Source: Tessaracoccus sp. MC1865
Lineage (GTDB): Bacteria; Actinomycetota; Actinomycetes; Propionibacteriales; Propionibacteriaceae
Assembly: GCF_017815535.1 (NCBI RefSeq)
Contig: NZ_CP072596.1
Span: forward strand, 2,449,614 to 2,513,613
Reading direction: 5' to 3'
Length of the DNA: 64,000 bases
Program-made: the position numbers and the translations under genes
Notes under the pieces: model-generated
Databases searched by the model: none
What the model saw: the letters and a program-made list of their open reading frames with translations, nothing else
Told to the model about the DNA's origin: nothing
Part shown: positions 1 through 9,021 of the stretch, piece by piece
Position numbering within the stretch: position 1 is the first letter of the stretch
Layout of the letters: each line of letters opens with the position of its first letter

Positions 1-1
1 A

Positions 2-526
2 TCCGCACTGGCCGTGGTGGAGTCGCTGTTCCTGCTGCCGCTGGGCGTGTCCGCCGTCACCGTGGGCTTCGGCTATCTGATCACGCTGAACCGGCCGCCG
101 CTGGACCTCCGCTCCAGCATCGTGCTCATCCCCGTGGCCCAGGCCGTCGTCGCCCTGCCGCTCGTGGTCCGCACACTGCTGCCCACCCTGCGCGCCATCG
201 ACCCCCGCCAACTCGAGGCCGCGGCCACGCTGGGCTCCACGCCCTGGCAGGTGGTGCGCCGCATCGAGCTGCCCCATCTCGGCCGGGCGGTGGGCCTGGC
301 GGTGGGGTTCGCCTTCGCCACCTCGCTGGGTGAGTTCGGTGCCACGAGTTTCCTGGCCCGGCCGGACAACCCGACGCTGCCTGTGTTGATCTTCCGGCTG
401 TTCGGCCGCCCGGGCGCAGAGAACTACGGCGTGGCGCTGGCCGCCTCCGTGGTGCTGGCAGGATTGGCAGGGATCACGATGGCCGCCGCCGAACGCCTGC
501 GGCCGAAGGAGGTGGCCGCGTGGTGA
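2..526 (+). CDS. ABC transporter permease, 5' truncated (thiamine/iron type)
   Basis: C-terminal part of an inner-membrane permease; the reading frame is open to the left edge, so the start lies outside the window. The visible 174 residues form several hydrophobic segments and carry the classic EAA loop (EAAATLGSTPWQV followed by IELP), which docks on the ATPase. The tail FATSLGEFGATSFL resembles the ThiP/FbpB class of permeases for thiamine or ferric iron, but the substrate cannot be fixed without the binding protein, which is off-window. Its stop overlaps the next gene's start by 7 bp, so the two are one operon. Confidence 0.85.
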   Translation, partial: SALAVVESLFLLPLGVSAVTVGFGYLITLNRPPLDLRSSIVLIPVAQAVVALPLVVRTLLPTLRAIDPRQLEAAATLGSTPWQVVRRIELPHLGRAVGLAVGFAFATSLGEFGATSFLARPDNPTLPVLIFRLFGRPGAENYGVALAASVVLAGLAGITMAAAERLRPKEVAAW

Positions 527-1494
527 CCGGTCTGGAAGTACGCGATGTGTCGGTCCGTTACGGCCGCACGGTCGCCGTCGACGACGTGTCGCTCCGGGTG
601 GAGCCGGGCACGATCGTGGCGCTGCTGGGCGCGTCCGGATCCGGCAAGTCGACGCTGCTGCGGGCCATCGCCGGCCTGCAACCCCTCTCGTCGGGGGCCA
701 TCCTCTGGGACGGCGAGGACCTCGCCCCCGTGAAGGTGCACAAGCGCAACTTCGGCCTGGTGTTCCAGGACGGCCAACTGTTCCCGACGATGAACGTGGC
801 CCGCAACATCGCCTACGGCCTGGGCAGACTCCCCAAGCCGGAGCAGTACGAGCGCGTGGAGGAGATGCTCGAACTCGTCGGCCTGGCAGGCTACGGCAGC
901 CGCCGGACCACCGAACTGTCCGGAGGCCAGGCCCAGCGGGTGGCGCTGGCCCGCTCGTTGGCCCCGTCGCCACGGGCCCTACTCCTCGACGAGCCCCTCT
1001 CCGCGCTCGACACCGGTCTGCGCCGCCGGCTGGCCGACGACCTCGCCAGGATCCTGCGCGAGACCCACACCACCGCCGTCTACGTCACCCACGACCACCA
1101 GGAGGCGTACACCATCGCGGACTTCGTGGCCGTGCTCGACGAGGGGCGGCTGCTCCAGCTGGCCTCCCCCGAGATCCTGCGGGAGCGGCCGCACAGCAGG
1201 CAGGTCGCCGCCTTCCTGGGCTACCGCGCGTTCGTCGTCGAGGCCGAGGCGCGCCGCCTGGGCTGGACGGGCAGCCTGGCCACGGGCGAGCTGCTGGGCA
1301 TCGGCCCCGCCTCGCTCCAGTTGGATCCGCACGGTCTCGAGCTGGCGGTCGTCGACCAGACGCTCACCATCGACGACGTCGAGGTGAAGGTGCTGTTGCC
1401 CGACGGCCAGACCGCGACGGTGGCCTCGCCGTCGAAACTCGACACGCTCTCAGTTCGGGTGACCCTGGTCGGGGGCGCCATCGTTCCGGCGTGA
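520..1494 (+). CDS. ABC transporter ATP-binding protein
   Basis: Nucleotide-binding subunit of the importer whose permease lies immediately upstream. Walker A is GASGSGKST (residues 37-45), Q-loop Gln83, signature LSGGQ (133-137), Walker B with DEP (157-159) and switch His191. The 324-residue length and a C-terminal region beyond residue 235 fit an importer ATPase with a TOBE-like regulatory extension (FbpC/ThiQ/PotA class). The GTG start at 520 follows AAGGAGG with about 7 bp spacing; GTG at 523 is an alternative. Substrate is uncertain: thiamine or iron are the best guesses from the permease. Confidence 0.88.
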   Translation: MVTGLEVRDVSVRYGRTVAVDDVSLRVEPGTIVALLGASGSGKSTLLRAIAGLQPLSSGAILWDGEDLAPVKVHKRNFGLVFQDGQLFPTMNVARNIAYGLGRLPKPEQYERVEEMLELVGLAGYGSRRTTELSGGQAQRVALARSLAPSPRALLLDEPLSALDTGLRRRLADDLARILRETHTTAVYVTHDHQEAYTIADFVAVLDEGRLLQLASPEILRERPHSRQVAAFLGYRAFVVEAEARRLGWTGSLATGELLGIGPASLQLDPHGLELAVVDQTLTIDDVEVKVLLPDGQTATVASPSKLDTLSVRVTLVGGAIVPA

Positions 1495-1506
1495 CACAAT
1501 GTCGCC

Positions 1507-2112
1507 ATGCCGAAGATCGCCGCTGCCTCCGTCGCGGAGCACCGCGCGCAGGTTGAGGTCAAACTCCTCGACGCAGCCGAGGCGCTGCTCCGCGCCGGGC
1601 TACCCCTCACCGCTGGGAAGGTGACGCAGGACGCGGGCATCGCGCGCAACAGCATCTACCGCTACGTGGACAGCATCGACGACCTGCGCGGCATGGTCGT
1701 GGCCCGCTACCTCCCCCTGTGGTCCAAGACGGTCGGTGATGCCGTCGCCGAAGTGACGGACCCCGGGGACCAGGTTGTCGCCTGGGTGCGGGCCAACCTC
1801 GAGGAGGCCGCCAGCAGCGGTCACGGGTGGCTCATGCAGATGGCCCAGCAGCCGGGCGCCTCCAAGGTCACCTCCGCCATCGCGGACCAGGCCCACACCG
1901 TGCTGCGCGCCTCGCTCATCAGCGCCTGGCGCGCGCTGCTGAAAGACCCTGACCTGGTCCGGCTCAACGTCGCGCTGACCCGAGGCATCCTCCAGGCGGC
2001 GTTCGTGCAGATTGATCAGGGATTTCCGCCTGAGAAGCTGATTCCCTCCGTGGTGGACGCCGCTCGGGCGATGGTGGACGCCGCAACCGGCACCGCCGCA
2101 CGCGTAAATTAG
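1507..2112 (+). CDS. TetR family transcriptional regulator
   Basis: A 201-residue protein with an N-terminal TetR helix-turn-helix at about residues 34-56 (GKVTQDAGIARNSIYRYV) followed by a helical ligand/dimer domain. It starts 12 bp after the ABC ATPase stop on the same strand, so it may be read with the transporter or from its own promoter: CACAAT at 1495-1500 sits 6 nt before the ATG, a layout typical of leaderless actinobacterial transcripts. A role in controlling the transporter operon is inference from position only. No ligand can be predicted. Confidence 0.85.
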   Translation: MPKIAAASVAEHRAQVEVKLLDAAEALLRAGLPLTAGKVTQDAGIARNSIYRYVDSIDDLRGMVVARYLPLWSKTVGDAVAEVTDPGDQVVAWVRANLEEAASSGHGWLMQMAQQPGASKVTSAIADQAHTVLRASLISAWRALLKDPDLVRLNVALTRGILQAAFVQIDQGFPPEKLIPSVVDAARAMVDAATGTAARVN

Positions 2113-2194
2113 TTTCGGGCCCCTGCCCCCGCAGCGGTACCCGGGGATAAGATTGGCCCGAACGGTGCCGGATGGGCGCGGAAGGTGCGGGGGC

Positions 2195-4042
2195 ATGTCA
2201 CCACAGATGGCAGATCGGCTGGTCGCCGTCCTCGCGCGGCTGTCGCCGGGGGTGGTGTGCGTCAGCGGAGGCGCAGCAGCTGACCGTTCCACCCTCATCC
2301 TGGGGGCCCTGCAGCGGTTGACCAGCCAGTACCGCGAGCCCTCCCACGTCGACCTGACCACGCTCGACGCCGATCAGGCACTGGCTCGGGTCCTCACCGC
2401 GATGCGCAGGCTCCCGGCCCGCCGAACCTCGGCACCAGGGCGGTCCTCCATGTGGGAGCCGGAACTCCTCGTCGCACACCACGCCGAGAACCTCGCGGGC
2501 CGCGAGGCCCAGACCGCGGCCGCCGCGGAACGCGAAGGCGTGACCGTGCTCGCTGTGTCCCAGCACCGCCTCGGCGGCGCCCTTCTCGCGTCCCTCTCCC
2601 TCGGCCCCGTGGACCACCGACAACCGCCCCGGGCGTCGTCGGAGGACGGCGCGCCGGTGGGCCCCGAGCAGTACGCAGCCATCGCCCGGCAGGCGGCCCT
2701 CCACCGTTCAGGCGGCGACGACCTGTCGGCCATCGCTCTGCTGGCCTCCACCTACGATGCCGCCAGGGGGGCCGTCCACGAGCTGGAGGCGGTCAACCCG
2801 CCGATGGCGGCGCGGCTCGCCGTCGACCTCCTGCCGGAGGCGGACCGCCGGGGCGACGAGGACATCATCGGCGACGTCCTGTACCGCCTCCTGAAGAGGG
2901 CCGACACTCCCCTGGAGGTGAAGCTCGACGGTTTTACGTGGCTGGCCCTCATCGAGTCGTTCACCTCCGACGCGGTCCAACGGGTGCCACGCATCCAGAA
3001 GAACCTCAACACGGGAGTGGCGATAGCGGAGGCCCTGGGGCGTCCTGAGGACCTGCTGTTCCCGCGCCTGGCCGAAGTCCTGACCCTGGGGGTGCTGCGC
3101 GACTACGACCGCGCCGGCAAGGCCGCCGCTGACGGTCTCGAGATCGCGACGCGCCTCGGACTGGACGGCTGGCGGGCCCGCTTCGAGTTCGGTGTCGCCA
3201 CCATCCGCCACGTGCTCGGCGACCACAAGGGTGCCACCGACATCGCCATGTCCGCCTGGCAGCGGGCCGAACAGGCCGGGGACCAGAAGGCGATGATCTA
3301 CAGCGCCCTGCTGCTCGGGCGGCTGCCCTCGACCACACCTGATTCTCCCGGCGGCCTGCCGGCGCTGCGACGGGCCCTGGCGCTCGCCCGCGACCTGGGA
3401 GACCGGCGCCTGGAGTCCTTCACTCTGGTCCTCCTGGCGGTTCAGGCGCTCTCTACGGCAGACCCGGCCAGCTCCGCGCCCTGGCTCATCGCGCGCTACC
3501 GGCTCGTCGCCCGTAACCGCAACGGCAACGCCCTGGTACCCCACGTGCTGCTGACGCTGCGGCTGGCCGCCCGGATGGGGCACCCCAGGGTTGCGGCCCG
3601 GTTGCACGGCTCGCTGCTCCAGTGGAACGAACTCATCCTCGGCGCGCTCCCCTCGGTGCTGCAGACCCAGTACTACGAGGCCGTGGCGATGGCCAGTGCC
3701 TCGTTGGGCGAGAACGAGTTCGACCGATGCGCCGAGGAGGGCACGTACCTCTCACTGGAGAGCGCCGCGGCGGAGGCGGTCGATTACGTGCTGCGGATCG
3801 CGAACCCCGGTGCCGCGGAGGCACCCGCCTTCTCACCGCCGAGCGAGCTGACCGCCCGCGAGCGCGACGTGCTACGCCTCCTGGTGAGCGGTCACCGCAA
3901 CAAGGAGATCGCCGAGCGGCTGGTCCTCTCGCCGAAGACCGTGATGCACCACACCAGTGCCATCTACCGCAAGCTCGGGGTACGCGGGCGGGCCGAGGCC
4001 GCCGTCGCCGCCGTGCGGGTGGGCATCATCCCGCCCCCGTGA
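2195..4042 (+). CDS. Large LuxR-family regulator with degenerate P-loop
   Basis: About 615 residues. The last 64 residues are a GerE/LuxR helix-turn-helix (starting LTARERDVLRLL, with NKEIAERLVLSPKTV). The rest is mostly helical and resembles the TPR-like region of LAL-type regulators. The place where such proteins carry a Walker A loop reads SGGAAADRSTL, without the GK[ST] core, so ATP binding is doubtful. I chose ATG 2195 because GGAAGG lies 9 bp upstream; an in-frame TTG at 2153 has no good ribosome site. TAAGAT at 2148-2153 may be its -10 box. No receiver domain is present and the target is unknown. Confidence 0.8.
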   Translation: MSPQMADRLVAVLARLSPGVVCVSGGAAADRSTLILGALQRLTSQYREPSHVDLTTLDADQALARVLTAMRRLPARRTSAPGRSSMWEPELLVAHHAENLAGREAQTAAAAEREGVTVLAVSQHRLGGALLASLSLGPVDHRQPPRASSEDGAPVGPEQYAAIARQAALHRSGGDDLSAIALLASTYDAARGAVHELEAVNPPMAARLAVDLLPEADRRGDEDIIGDVLYRLLKRADTPLEVKLDGFTWLALIESFTSDAVQRVPRIQKNLNTGVAIAEALGRPEDLLFPRLAEVLTLGVLRDYDRAGKAAADGLEIATRLGLDGWRARFEFGVATIRHVLGDHKGATDIAMSAWQRAEQAGDQKAMIYSALLLGRLPSTTPDSPGGLPALRRALALARDLGDRRLESFTLVLLAVQALSTADPASSAPWLIARYRLVARNRNGNALVPHVLLTLRLAARMGHPRVAARLHGSLLQWNELILGALPSVLQTQYYEAVAMASASLGENEFDRCAEEGTYLSLESAAAEAVDYVLRIANPGAAEAPAFSPPSELTARERDVLRLLVSGHRNKEIAERLVLSPKTVMHHTSAIYRKLGVRGRAEAAVAAVRVGIIPPP

Positions 4043-4060
4043 GGCGGGCCGGAACGCAGC

Positions 4061-4090
4061 GTGGGGTGGGCCCTTTCGGACCCACCCCAC
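4061..4090. terminator. Bidirectional hairpin terminator
   Basis: Perfect 10-bp inverted repeat GTGGGGTGGG / CCCACCCCAC with a 10-nt spacer, between the convergent LuxR-type gene and clpC. No long T-run follows, as is usual in GC-rich actinobacteria. Confidence 0.7.
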
Positions 4091-4107
4091 GTCGTCTGTG
4101 CGGACGC

Positions 4108-6603
4108 TTACTCCGCGGTCTTCGCCGGTTCCAGTTCCTCGACGGCGGACTTGGCGACGCCGGTGAACGAGAACGGCAGTTCCGATCCCTCTTCCGCGAC
4201 ATCCACCAGGACGATCTGACCGGCGGTCAGGTCACCGAAGAGAATCTTCTCGGCGAGGATGTCCTCCATGTCGCGCTGCAGGGCACGACGCAGCGGGCGG
4301 GCACCCAGCACGGGGTCGAAGCCCCGCTTGGCGATCAGCGTCTTGGCCGCGGACGTGAGCTCGATGCCCATGTCCTTGTCCTTCAGGCGGCCCTCGATCT
4401 GGGCGACCATCAGGTCGACGATCCGCTCGATGTCCTCCTGCGGAAGCTGGTGGAACACGACGATCTCGTCCACGCGGTTGAGGAACTCGGGGCGGAAGTG
4501 CTGCTTGAGCTCGTCCGACACCTTGTTCTTCATCTTCTCGTAGCTCGAGCCATGGTCGTCGGCCCGGGAGAATCCCAGGTTGACCGACTTCGAGATGTCG
4601 CGCGAACCGAGGTTCGTCGTCATCACGATGACCGTGTTCTTGAAGTCCACGACCCTGCCCTGCGCGTCCGTGAGGCGACCCTCGTCGAGGATCTGCAGGA
4701 GCGAGTTGAAGATGTCCGGGTGGGCCTTCTCGATCTCGTCGAACAGCACGACGGAGAACGGCTTGCGGCGCACCTTCTCCGTGAGCTGGCCGCCCTCCTC
4801 GTAGCCGACGTAGCCGGGGGGCGAGCCGAACATCCGGGAGGCGGTGTGCTTCTCGGAGTATTCAGACATGTCGAGCGTGATGAGCGCGTCCTCGTCGCCG
4901 AACAGGAACTCCGTGAGCGCCTTGGTCAGCTCGGTCTTGCCGACGCCCGAGGGGCCGGCGAAGATGAACGAGCCGCTGGGACGCTTCGGGTCCTTGAGGC
5001 CTGCGCGGGTGCGTCGGATGGAGCGCGACAGTGCGTGCACCGCGTCGCTCTGGCCGATGATCCGCTTGCCGATCTCGTCCTCCATGCGAAGCAGCCGCTG
5101 GGACTCCTCCTCCGTCAGCTTGAACACCGGGATGCCGGTGGAGCCGGAGAGCACCACCGCGATCTCCTCCTCACCGACGACGGCGGGGATGTCCGAATCG
5201 CCCTGCTTCCAGGCCTCCTCCTTCTCCGCACGCTGCGCCCGGAGCTTCTGCTCCTCGTCGCGGAGACGGGCTGCCTTCTCGAAGTCCTGCGCGTCGATCG
5301 CGGAGTCCTTCTCCCTCTTGTTGGCAGCTATCATCTCGTCGAACTCACGCAGGTCCGGTGGGGCGGTCATCCGCTGGATGCGCAGGCGCGCGCCGGCCTC
5401 GTCGATCAGGTCGATGGCCTTGTCCGGCAGGAACCTGTCCTGGATGTAGCGGTCCGCCATGGTGGCCGCGGCCGCCAGGGCCTCGTCGGTGATCGTGATG
5501 CGGTGGTGGGCCTCGTAGCGGTCGCGCAGACCCTTGAGGATGTCGATGGTCAGCGCGACGGAGGGCTCGGCAACCTGGATGGGCTGGAACCGGCGCTCCA
5601 GCGCGGCGTCCTTCTCGATGTGCTTGCGGTACTCGTCGAGTGTGGTGGCACCGATGGTCTGCAGCTCACCGCGCGCCAGCATGGGCTTCAGGATCGACGC
5701 TGCGTCGATGGCACCCTCGGCCGCGCCGGCGCCGACGAGCGTGTGGATCTCGTCGATGAACAGCATGATGTCGCCGCGGGTCTTGATCTCCTTGAGCACC
5801 TTCTTCAGGCGTTCCTCGAAGTCACCGCGGTAGCGGGAGCCGGCGACCAGCGCACCCAGATCCAGCGTGTAGATCTGCTTGTCGCGCAGCGTCTCGGGCA
5901 CGTCACCACGGACGATTGCCTGGGCCAGGCCCTCGACGACGGCAGTCTTGCCGACGCCGGGCTCACCGATCAGCACCGGGTTGTTCTTGGTGCGGCGGCT
6001 GAGCACCGTCATGACGCGCTCGATCTCGTGCACGCGGCCGATCACCGGGTCCAGCTGGTTCTCGCGCGCAGCCTGCGTGAGGTTGCGGCCGAACTGGTCC
6101 AGCACCTGCGAGCTGGACTTCTCCGCGCCGGTCTCGGGCGCACCGGACATGGAGGACTCGCGTCCCTGGTAGCCGGTGATGAGCTGCAGCACGGTGTTGC
6201 GCACGCGGCTGAGATCAGCACCGAGCTTGATCAGCACCTGGGCGGCCACACCTTCGCCTTCGCGGATGAGGCCGAGCAGGATGTGCTCGGTACCGATGTA
6301 GTTGTGGTTCATCTGCAGAGCCTCGCGAAGCGAGAGCTCGAGCACCTTCTTGGCGCGCGGCGTGAACGGGATGTGCCCCGTCGGCACCTGCTGACCCTGG
6401 CCGATGATCTCCTCGACCTGGTCACGCACGGCCTCGAGGGCGATGCCCAGCGATTCCAGAGCCTTGGCAGCCACGCCCTCGCCCTCGTGGATGAGGCCGA
6501 GCAGAATGTGCTCCGTGCCGATGAAGTTGTGGTTGAGCAGCTTAGCCTCGTCCTGCGCCAGCACTATCACGCGGCGGGCTCGGTCCGTGAACCGTTCGAA
6601 CAT
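4108..6603 (-). CDS. clpC: ATP-dependent Clp protease ATPase subunit ClpC
   Basis: AAA+ unfoldase that feeds substrates to ClpP in the cytoplasm. The 831 residues show two N-terminal Clp_N repeats (1-145), a first AAA+ module with GEPGVGKT (213-220), a UVR/coiled-coil linker around 420-465, a second AAA+ module with GPSGVGKT and a ClpB-type D2-small domain. This domain order separates ClpC from ClpB (longer middle coil) and ClpA (no UVR). Length is typical. The ATG at 6603 follows GGAAGGGAAGAAG. A palindrome CTTGAGTCTCAAG lies 46 bp upstream and may be a heat-shock operator. The neighbour lsr2 is the same as in mycobacteria. Confidence 0.97.
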   Translation of the reverse strand: MFERFTDRARRVIVLAQDEAKLLNHNFIGTEHILLGLIHEGEGVAAKALESLGIALEAVRDQVEEIIGQGQQVPTGHIPFTPRAKKVLELSLREALQMNHNYIGTEHILLGLIREGEGVAAQVLIKLGADLSRVRNTVLQLITGYQGRESSMSGAPETGAEKSSSQVLDQFGRNLTQAARENQLDPVIGRVHEIERVMTVLSRRTKNNPVLIGEPGVGKTAVVEGLAQAIVRGDVPETLRDKQIYTLDLGALVAGSRYRGDFEERLKKVLKEIKTRGDIMLFIDEIHTLVGAGAAEGAIDAASILKPMLARGELQTIGATTLDEYRKHIEKDAALERRFQPIQVAEPSVALTIDILKGLRDRYEAHHRITITDEALAAAATMADRYIQDRFLPDKAIDLIDEAGARLRIQRMTAPPDLREFDEMIAANKREKDSAIDAQDFEKAARLRDEEQKLRAQRAEKEEAWKQGDSDIPAVVGEEEIAVVLSGSTGIPVFKLTEEESQRLLRMEDEIGKRIIGQSDAVHALSRSIRRTRAGLKDPKRPSGSFIFAGPSGVGKTELTKALTEFLFGDEDALITLDMSEYSEKHTASRMFGSPPGYVGYEEGGQLTEKVRRKPFSVVLFDEIEKAHPDIFNSLLQILDEGRLTDAQGRVVDFKNTVIVMTTNLGSRDISKSVNLGFSRADDHGSSYEKMKNKVSDELKQHFRPEFLNRVDEIVVFHQLPQEDIERIVDLMVAQIEGRLKDKDMGIELTSAAKTLIAKRGFDPVLGARPLRRALQRDMEDILAEKILFGDLTAGQIVLVDVAEEGSELPFSFTGVAKSAVEELEPAKTAE

Positions 6604-6649
6604 AAGAACTTCTTCCCTTCCCGTTGCCGCGCGACGCGCACGGAGGCAA

Positions 6650-6662
6650 CTTGAGTCTCAAG
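6650..6662. promoter_or_regulatory. Palindrome upstream of clpC, HAIR-like half sites
   Basis: CTTGAGTCTCAAG is a perfect 13-bp palindrome (CTTGAG-T-CTCAAG). Its arms match the arms of the HspR element HAIR (CTTGAGT-N7-ACTCAAG), but here the 7-nt spacer is collapsed. It sits between lsr2's end and the clpC start, where a clpC promoter is expected. Function is inferred. Confidence 0.45.
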
Positions 6663-6737
6663 CTTACTAACGCTTGGAGAGGAACAAAGGTCCTACGCTT
6701 CTCCCGCGGCGAACAGAGCCGCGGATGGACCAGGGTG

Positions 6738-6760
6738 CCCGGCGGTGGTACACCGCCGGG
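6738..6760 (-). terminator. Terminator hairpin after lsr2
   Basis: Perfect 10-bp stem CCCGGCGGTG / CACCGCCGGG with a 3-nt loop, directly downstream of the lsr2 stop codon on the minus strand. Confidence 0.65.
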
Positions 6761-6763
6761 AGA

Positions 6764-7084
6764 TCAGTTGGCGGCTTCGTACGCGGCGACGATGTCGGCT
6801 GCGATCCGGCCACGGTCGGAGACCTTGTACCCGTTGGCGCGAGCCCAGTCGCGCACGTCCGAGTTGGTCACCTTCTTGGCACCACCGCGACCGGAGGAGG
6901 CACGCCGACGGCCGACCTTGTCCGCCTTGGCGATGTAGGGGGCGAGCAGTTCCCGCAGCGCCTCTTCGTTTTCAGGCGTGAGATCGATCGTGTAAGCGTC
7001 TCCACCGATGGAGAATTCCACCGGCTTAGCCCCCTCGGCGCCGTCGAAGTCGTCGATGTGAACCACGCGGACCAGTCGGGCCAT
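6764..7084 (-). CDS. lsr2: Lsr2 nucleoid-associated protein
   Basis: H-NS-like xenogeneic silencer that bridges AT-rich DNA. The 106 residues comprise an N-terminal dimerisation domain (MARLVRVVHIDDFDG start, typical of the family), a basic linker at 72-86 and a C-terminal DNA-binding domain with the minor-groove RGR motif in VSDRGRIAADI. Length is close to the mycobacterial protein. The start is set by AAGGAG six bases upstream of the ATG. It lies downstream of the NuoD-like gene's divergent promoter and upstream of clpC, the same lsr2-clpC order as in M. tuberculosis. Confidence 0.96.
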   Translation of the reverse strand: MARLVRVVHIDDFDGAEGAKPVEFSIGGDAYTIDLTPENEEALRELLAPYIAKADKVGRRRASSGRGGAKKVTNSDVRDWARANGYKVSDRGRIAADIVAAYEAAN

Positions 7085-7173
7085 TGAAATCTCCTTATTA
7101 GATGTATCCGGTGAAAGCTAGGATAGCCAGCAGATTAGCGCTTCGGTCGGGTCTATGAATAGAGGGTGCCACC

Positions 7174-8283
7174 GTGAATTCCACGAGATACAGCGTTGGC
7201 GGGCTCGCATTCCCTGACCACCAACCGATCACCCTGGGTCCACGCCACCCCACGAGTGCCGGCCTGATCACGCTCGCCGTGGATACGGAGGCCGATCGTA
7301 TCGTCGCCGCAGATGTGACCAGCGGTTACGGCCACCGGGGCGCGGAGAAGCTCTTCGAGGTACGGGATTACCGGGCCATGATCATGCTCGGGGACAGGCA
7401 CGATTGGCTCGCGGCATTCAGCGGTGAATTGTCGCTGACCCTCACGCTGGAGAATGCGATGCGCCTCAGCGCGCCGCCGCGGGCAATCATTCTCCGCACC
7501 CTCCTCGCGGAATTGGCCCGCATTCACTCCCACCTTTCATTTCTCAGCTATTTGTCATCCGGCACGGAGCCGAATGAGCGTCTGTGGCGGGTGGTCGAGG
7601 AGATCCGCAGCCGCTTCCTCGCCTGGACCGGCAACCGGGTCCACCCCATGCTGAACCGGGTGGGCGGCCTCGCCACAGATGCCCCCGACGGATGGCTCGC
7701 CACCCTGGACGAACTGTTGGACGACGTGGCGCGGCTCTCTGCAGACCTCCGCGCGATCCTCGACCGGACCAGCCGGTTCTCCGGCCTGGGCATTCTCGAC
7801 CAGTCCGCGTGCCTCGGATTCGGGTTGACCGGCCCGGTGGCACGGGCCGCCGGATTCGACCCGGATCGGCGAGCCGACGGCTACCTCGCTTACGGGAGCG
7901 TCTTCCGCCCCGTCCACACCCGCACCGCCGGCGACGCCGAGGCCCGCCTCGGGGTGCTGATCGACGAGGTGGGGACCTCCGTCGACATGATCCGCGTGGC
8001 CCTCGCCCTGGCCGCCCAGACGCCTGGAGAGGTCAACATCAAACTCTCTCGTCGCCTCCGGGTGCCGGAGGGTCAGCACAGCACTGACATCGAGGCACCG
8101 TGGGGAATCGCCTCGTGCCTGATGAACTCGCGGGGCGGGCAGACGCCCTGGCGGGTGGCGCTGCGCACACCGTCGTTCGCCAACGTCTCGGCGCTGGGAA
8201 AGGCCCTCGAGGGCGCCACCACAGCACAGATCCCCGACGTCATAGCCTCATTGGGCTACTCCATCGGGGATCTGGACAAGTAG
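7174..8283 (+). CDS. Orphan NuoD-like (complex I 49-kDa / hydrogenase large subunit family) protein
   Basis: 369 residues related to NuoD, the 49-kDa subunit of NADH-quinone oxidoreductase. Family landmarks are GPRHPTSAG (22-30; NuoD has GPQHPSTHG), GYGHRGAEKL (51-60), RDY at 64-66, a LLAELARIHSHLSFL helix and a C-terminal RTPSFANVSAL. The quinone-site His of STHG is replaced by Ala29, while the conserved Tyr66 remains; the C-terminal APRGE and GEVDR motifs are altered to APWGI and GDLDK. It is shorter than ordinary NuoD (roughly 400-450) and no other nuo gene is nearby. GTG 7174 follows GAGGG. Function unknown; a normal complex I role is unlikely. Confidence 0.7.
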   Translation: MNSTRYSVGGLAFPDHQPITLGPRHPTSAGLITLAVDTEADRIVAADVTSGYGHRGAEKLFEVRDYRAMIMLGDRHDWLAAFSGELSLTLTLENAMRLSAPPRAIILRTLLAELARIHSHLSFLSYLSSGTEPNERLWRVVEEIRSRFLAWTGNRVHPMLNRVGGLATDAPDGWLATLDELLDDVARLSADLRAILDRTSRFSGLGILDQSACLGFGLTGPVARAAGFDPDRRADGYLAYGSVFRPVHTRTAGDAEARLGVLIDEVGTSVDMIRVALALAAQTPGEVNIKLSRRLRVPEGQHSTDIEAPWGIASCLMNSRGGQTPWRVALRTPSFANVSALGKALEGATTAQIPDVIASLGYSIGDLDK

Positions 8284-8299
8284 GGCGGGGCTGCGCCTC

Positions 8300-8938
8300 T
8301 CAGGCGTGCCTGCGCAGGTCCGGCAGTACGTCGAGGTTGAGCTTGGCGATGTCCACCATGGTGGGGTGCTCGTCCTCGCCCCAGATGTCGTCGATGCTGG
8401 GGTGCAGCGCGCGGCTGGGGAGTTCGACGATGTTGGCGGTGTTCTCGGCCTGACGCTCGGCGCGCTCCGCCTCCAGATCCGCGATGCGCTTCTCCAGGGC
8501 GACGATGCGGGCCTGCCGCTCCGCCACCTCGGCACGCAGCCAGACGCTGTTGCCGCGCATGGAGCTGAGCTCCGACTTGGCGGCTCCCAGCTGGCCACGC
8601 AGCTTCGCGATGACCGCCTTGAGGTTGTCTGCACGGGCGTTGTACCGCTCGATCATCGCGACGGATTCGGCGTGGTGCCGGTCCGCCTGTTGCGAGCGCA
8701 GATCCACCTCATGCTTGAGTTCCTCTGAGTGCAGCACCCGCTCGAAGCTGAGCTGACGCCACACCACGTAGACCGCAGCGACCGCCATGAGGACAGCGAC
8801 GATGACCCCCGCACGCACGAGCCAGACGTTGCCCGCCATCGAGGCGAGCGAGACAGCGGTGCCGACGGCGAGAATTGTGAGTGCAATAGTGCGCTCTGAG
8901 GACTTGTGAGCTGCGCGACGACCAACCATGGCGCCCAT
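8300..8938 (-). CDS. Membrane-anchored coiled-coil protein, unknown function
   Basis: 212 residues I do not recognise. Two adjacent hydrophobic segments (about 17-35 and 42-62) anchor it, followed by a long charged coiled coil from about residue 68 to 165 with regular heptads (VALEKRIADLEAERAERQAE), then a short tail ending in DVLPDLRRHA. The topology resembles small actinobacterial septum or envelope scaffolds, but there is no specific homology I can name. Met4 (8929) is an alternative start. It is convergent with the NuoD-like gene and separated from the fol cluster by about 80 bp. Confidence 0.65.
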   Translation of the reverse strand: MGAMVGRRAAHKSSERTIALTILAVGTAVSLASMAGNVWLVRAGVIVAVLMAVAAVYVVWRQLSFERVLHSEELKHEVDLRSQQADRHHAESVAMIERYNARADNLKAVIAKLRGQLGAAKSELSSMRGNSVWLRAEVAERQARIVALEKRIADLEAERAERQAENTANIVELPSRALHPSIDDIWGEDEHPTMVDIAKLNLDVLPDLRRHA

Positions 8939-9021
8939 TGTAGGTACGCTCGAACAAACACCCGTGTATTGAAACGGGCATGTTGCGGTGTTCCCAGTGC
9001 GTCGCGCCGCGGGCTGCTATT

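Noticed and set aside
3622-6654. A 1010-codon open frame on the plus strand opposite clpC
   Set aside because: It is a GC-rich antisense shadow of clpC: no recognisable domain, and clpC on the other strand is fully conserved.
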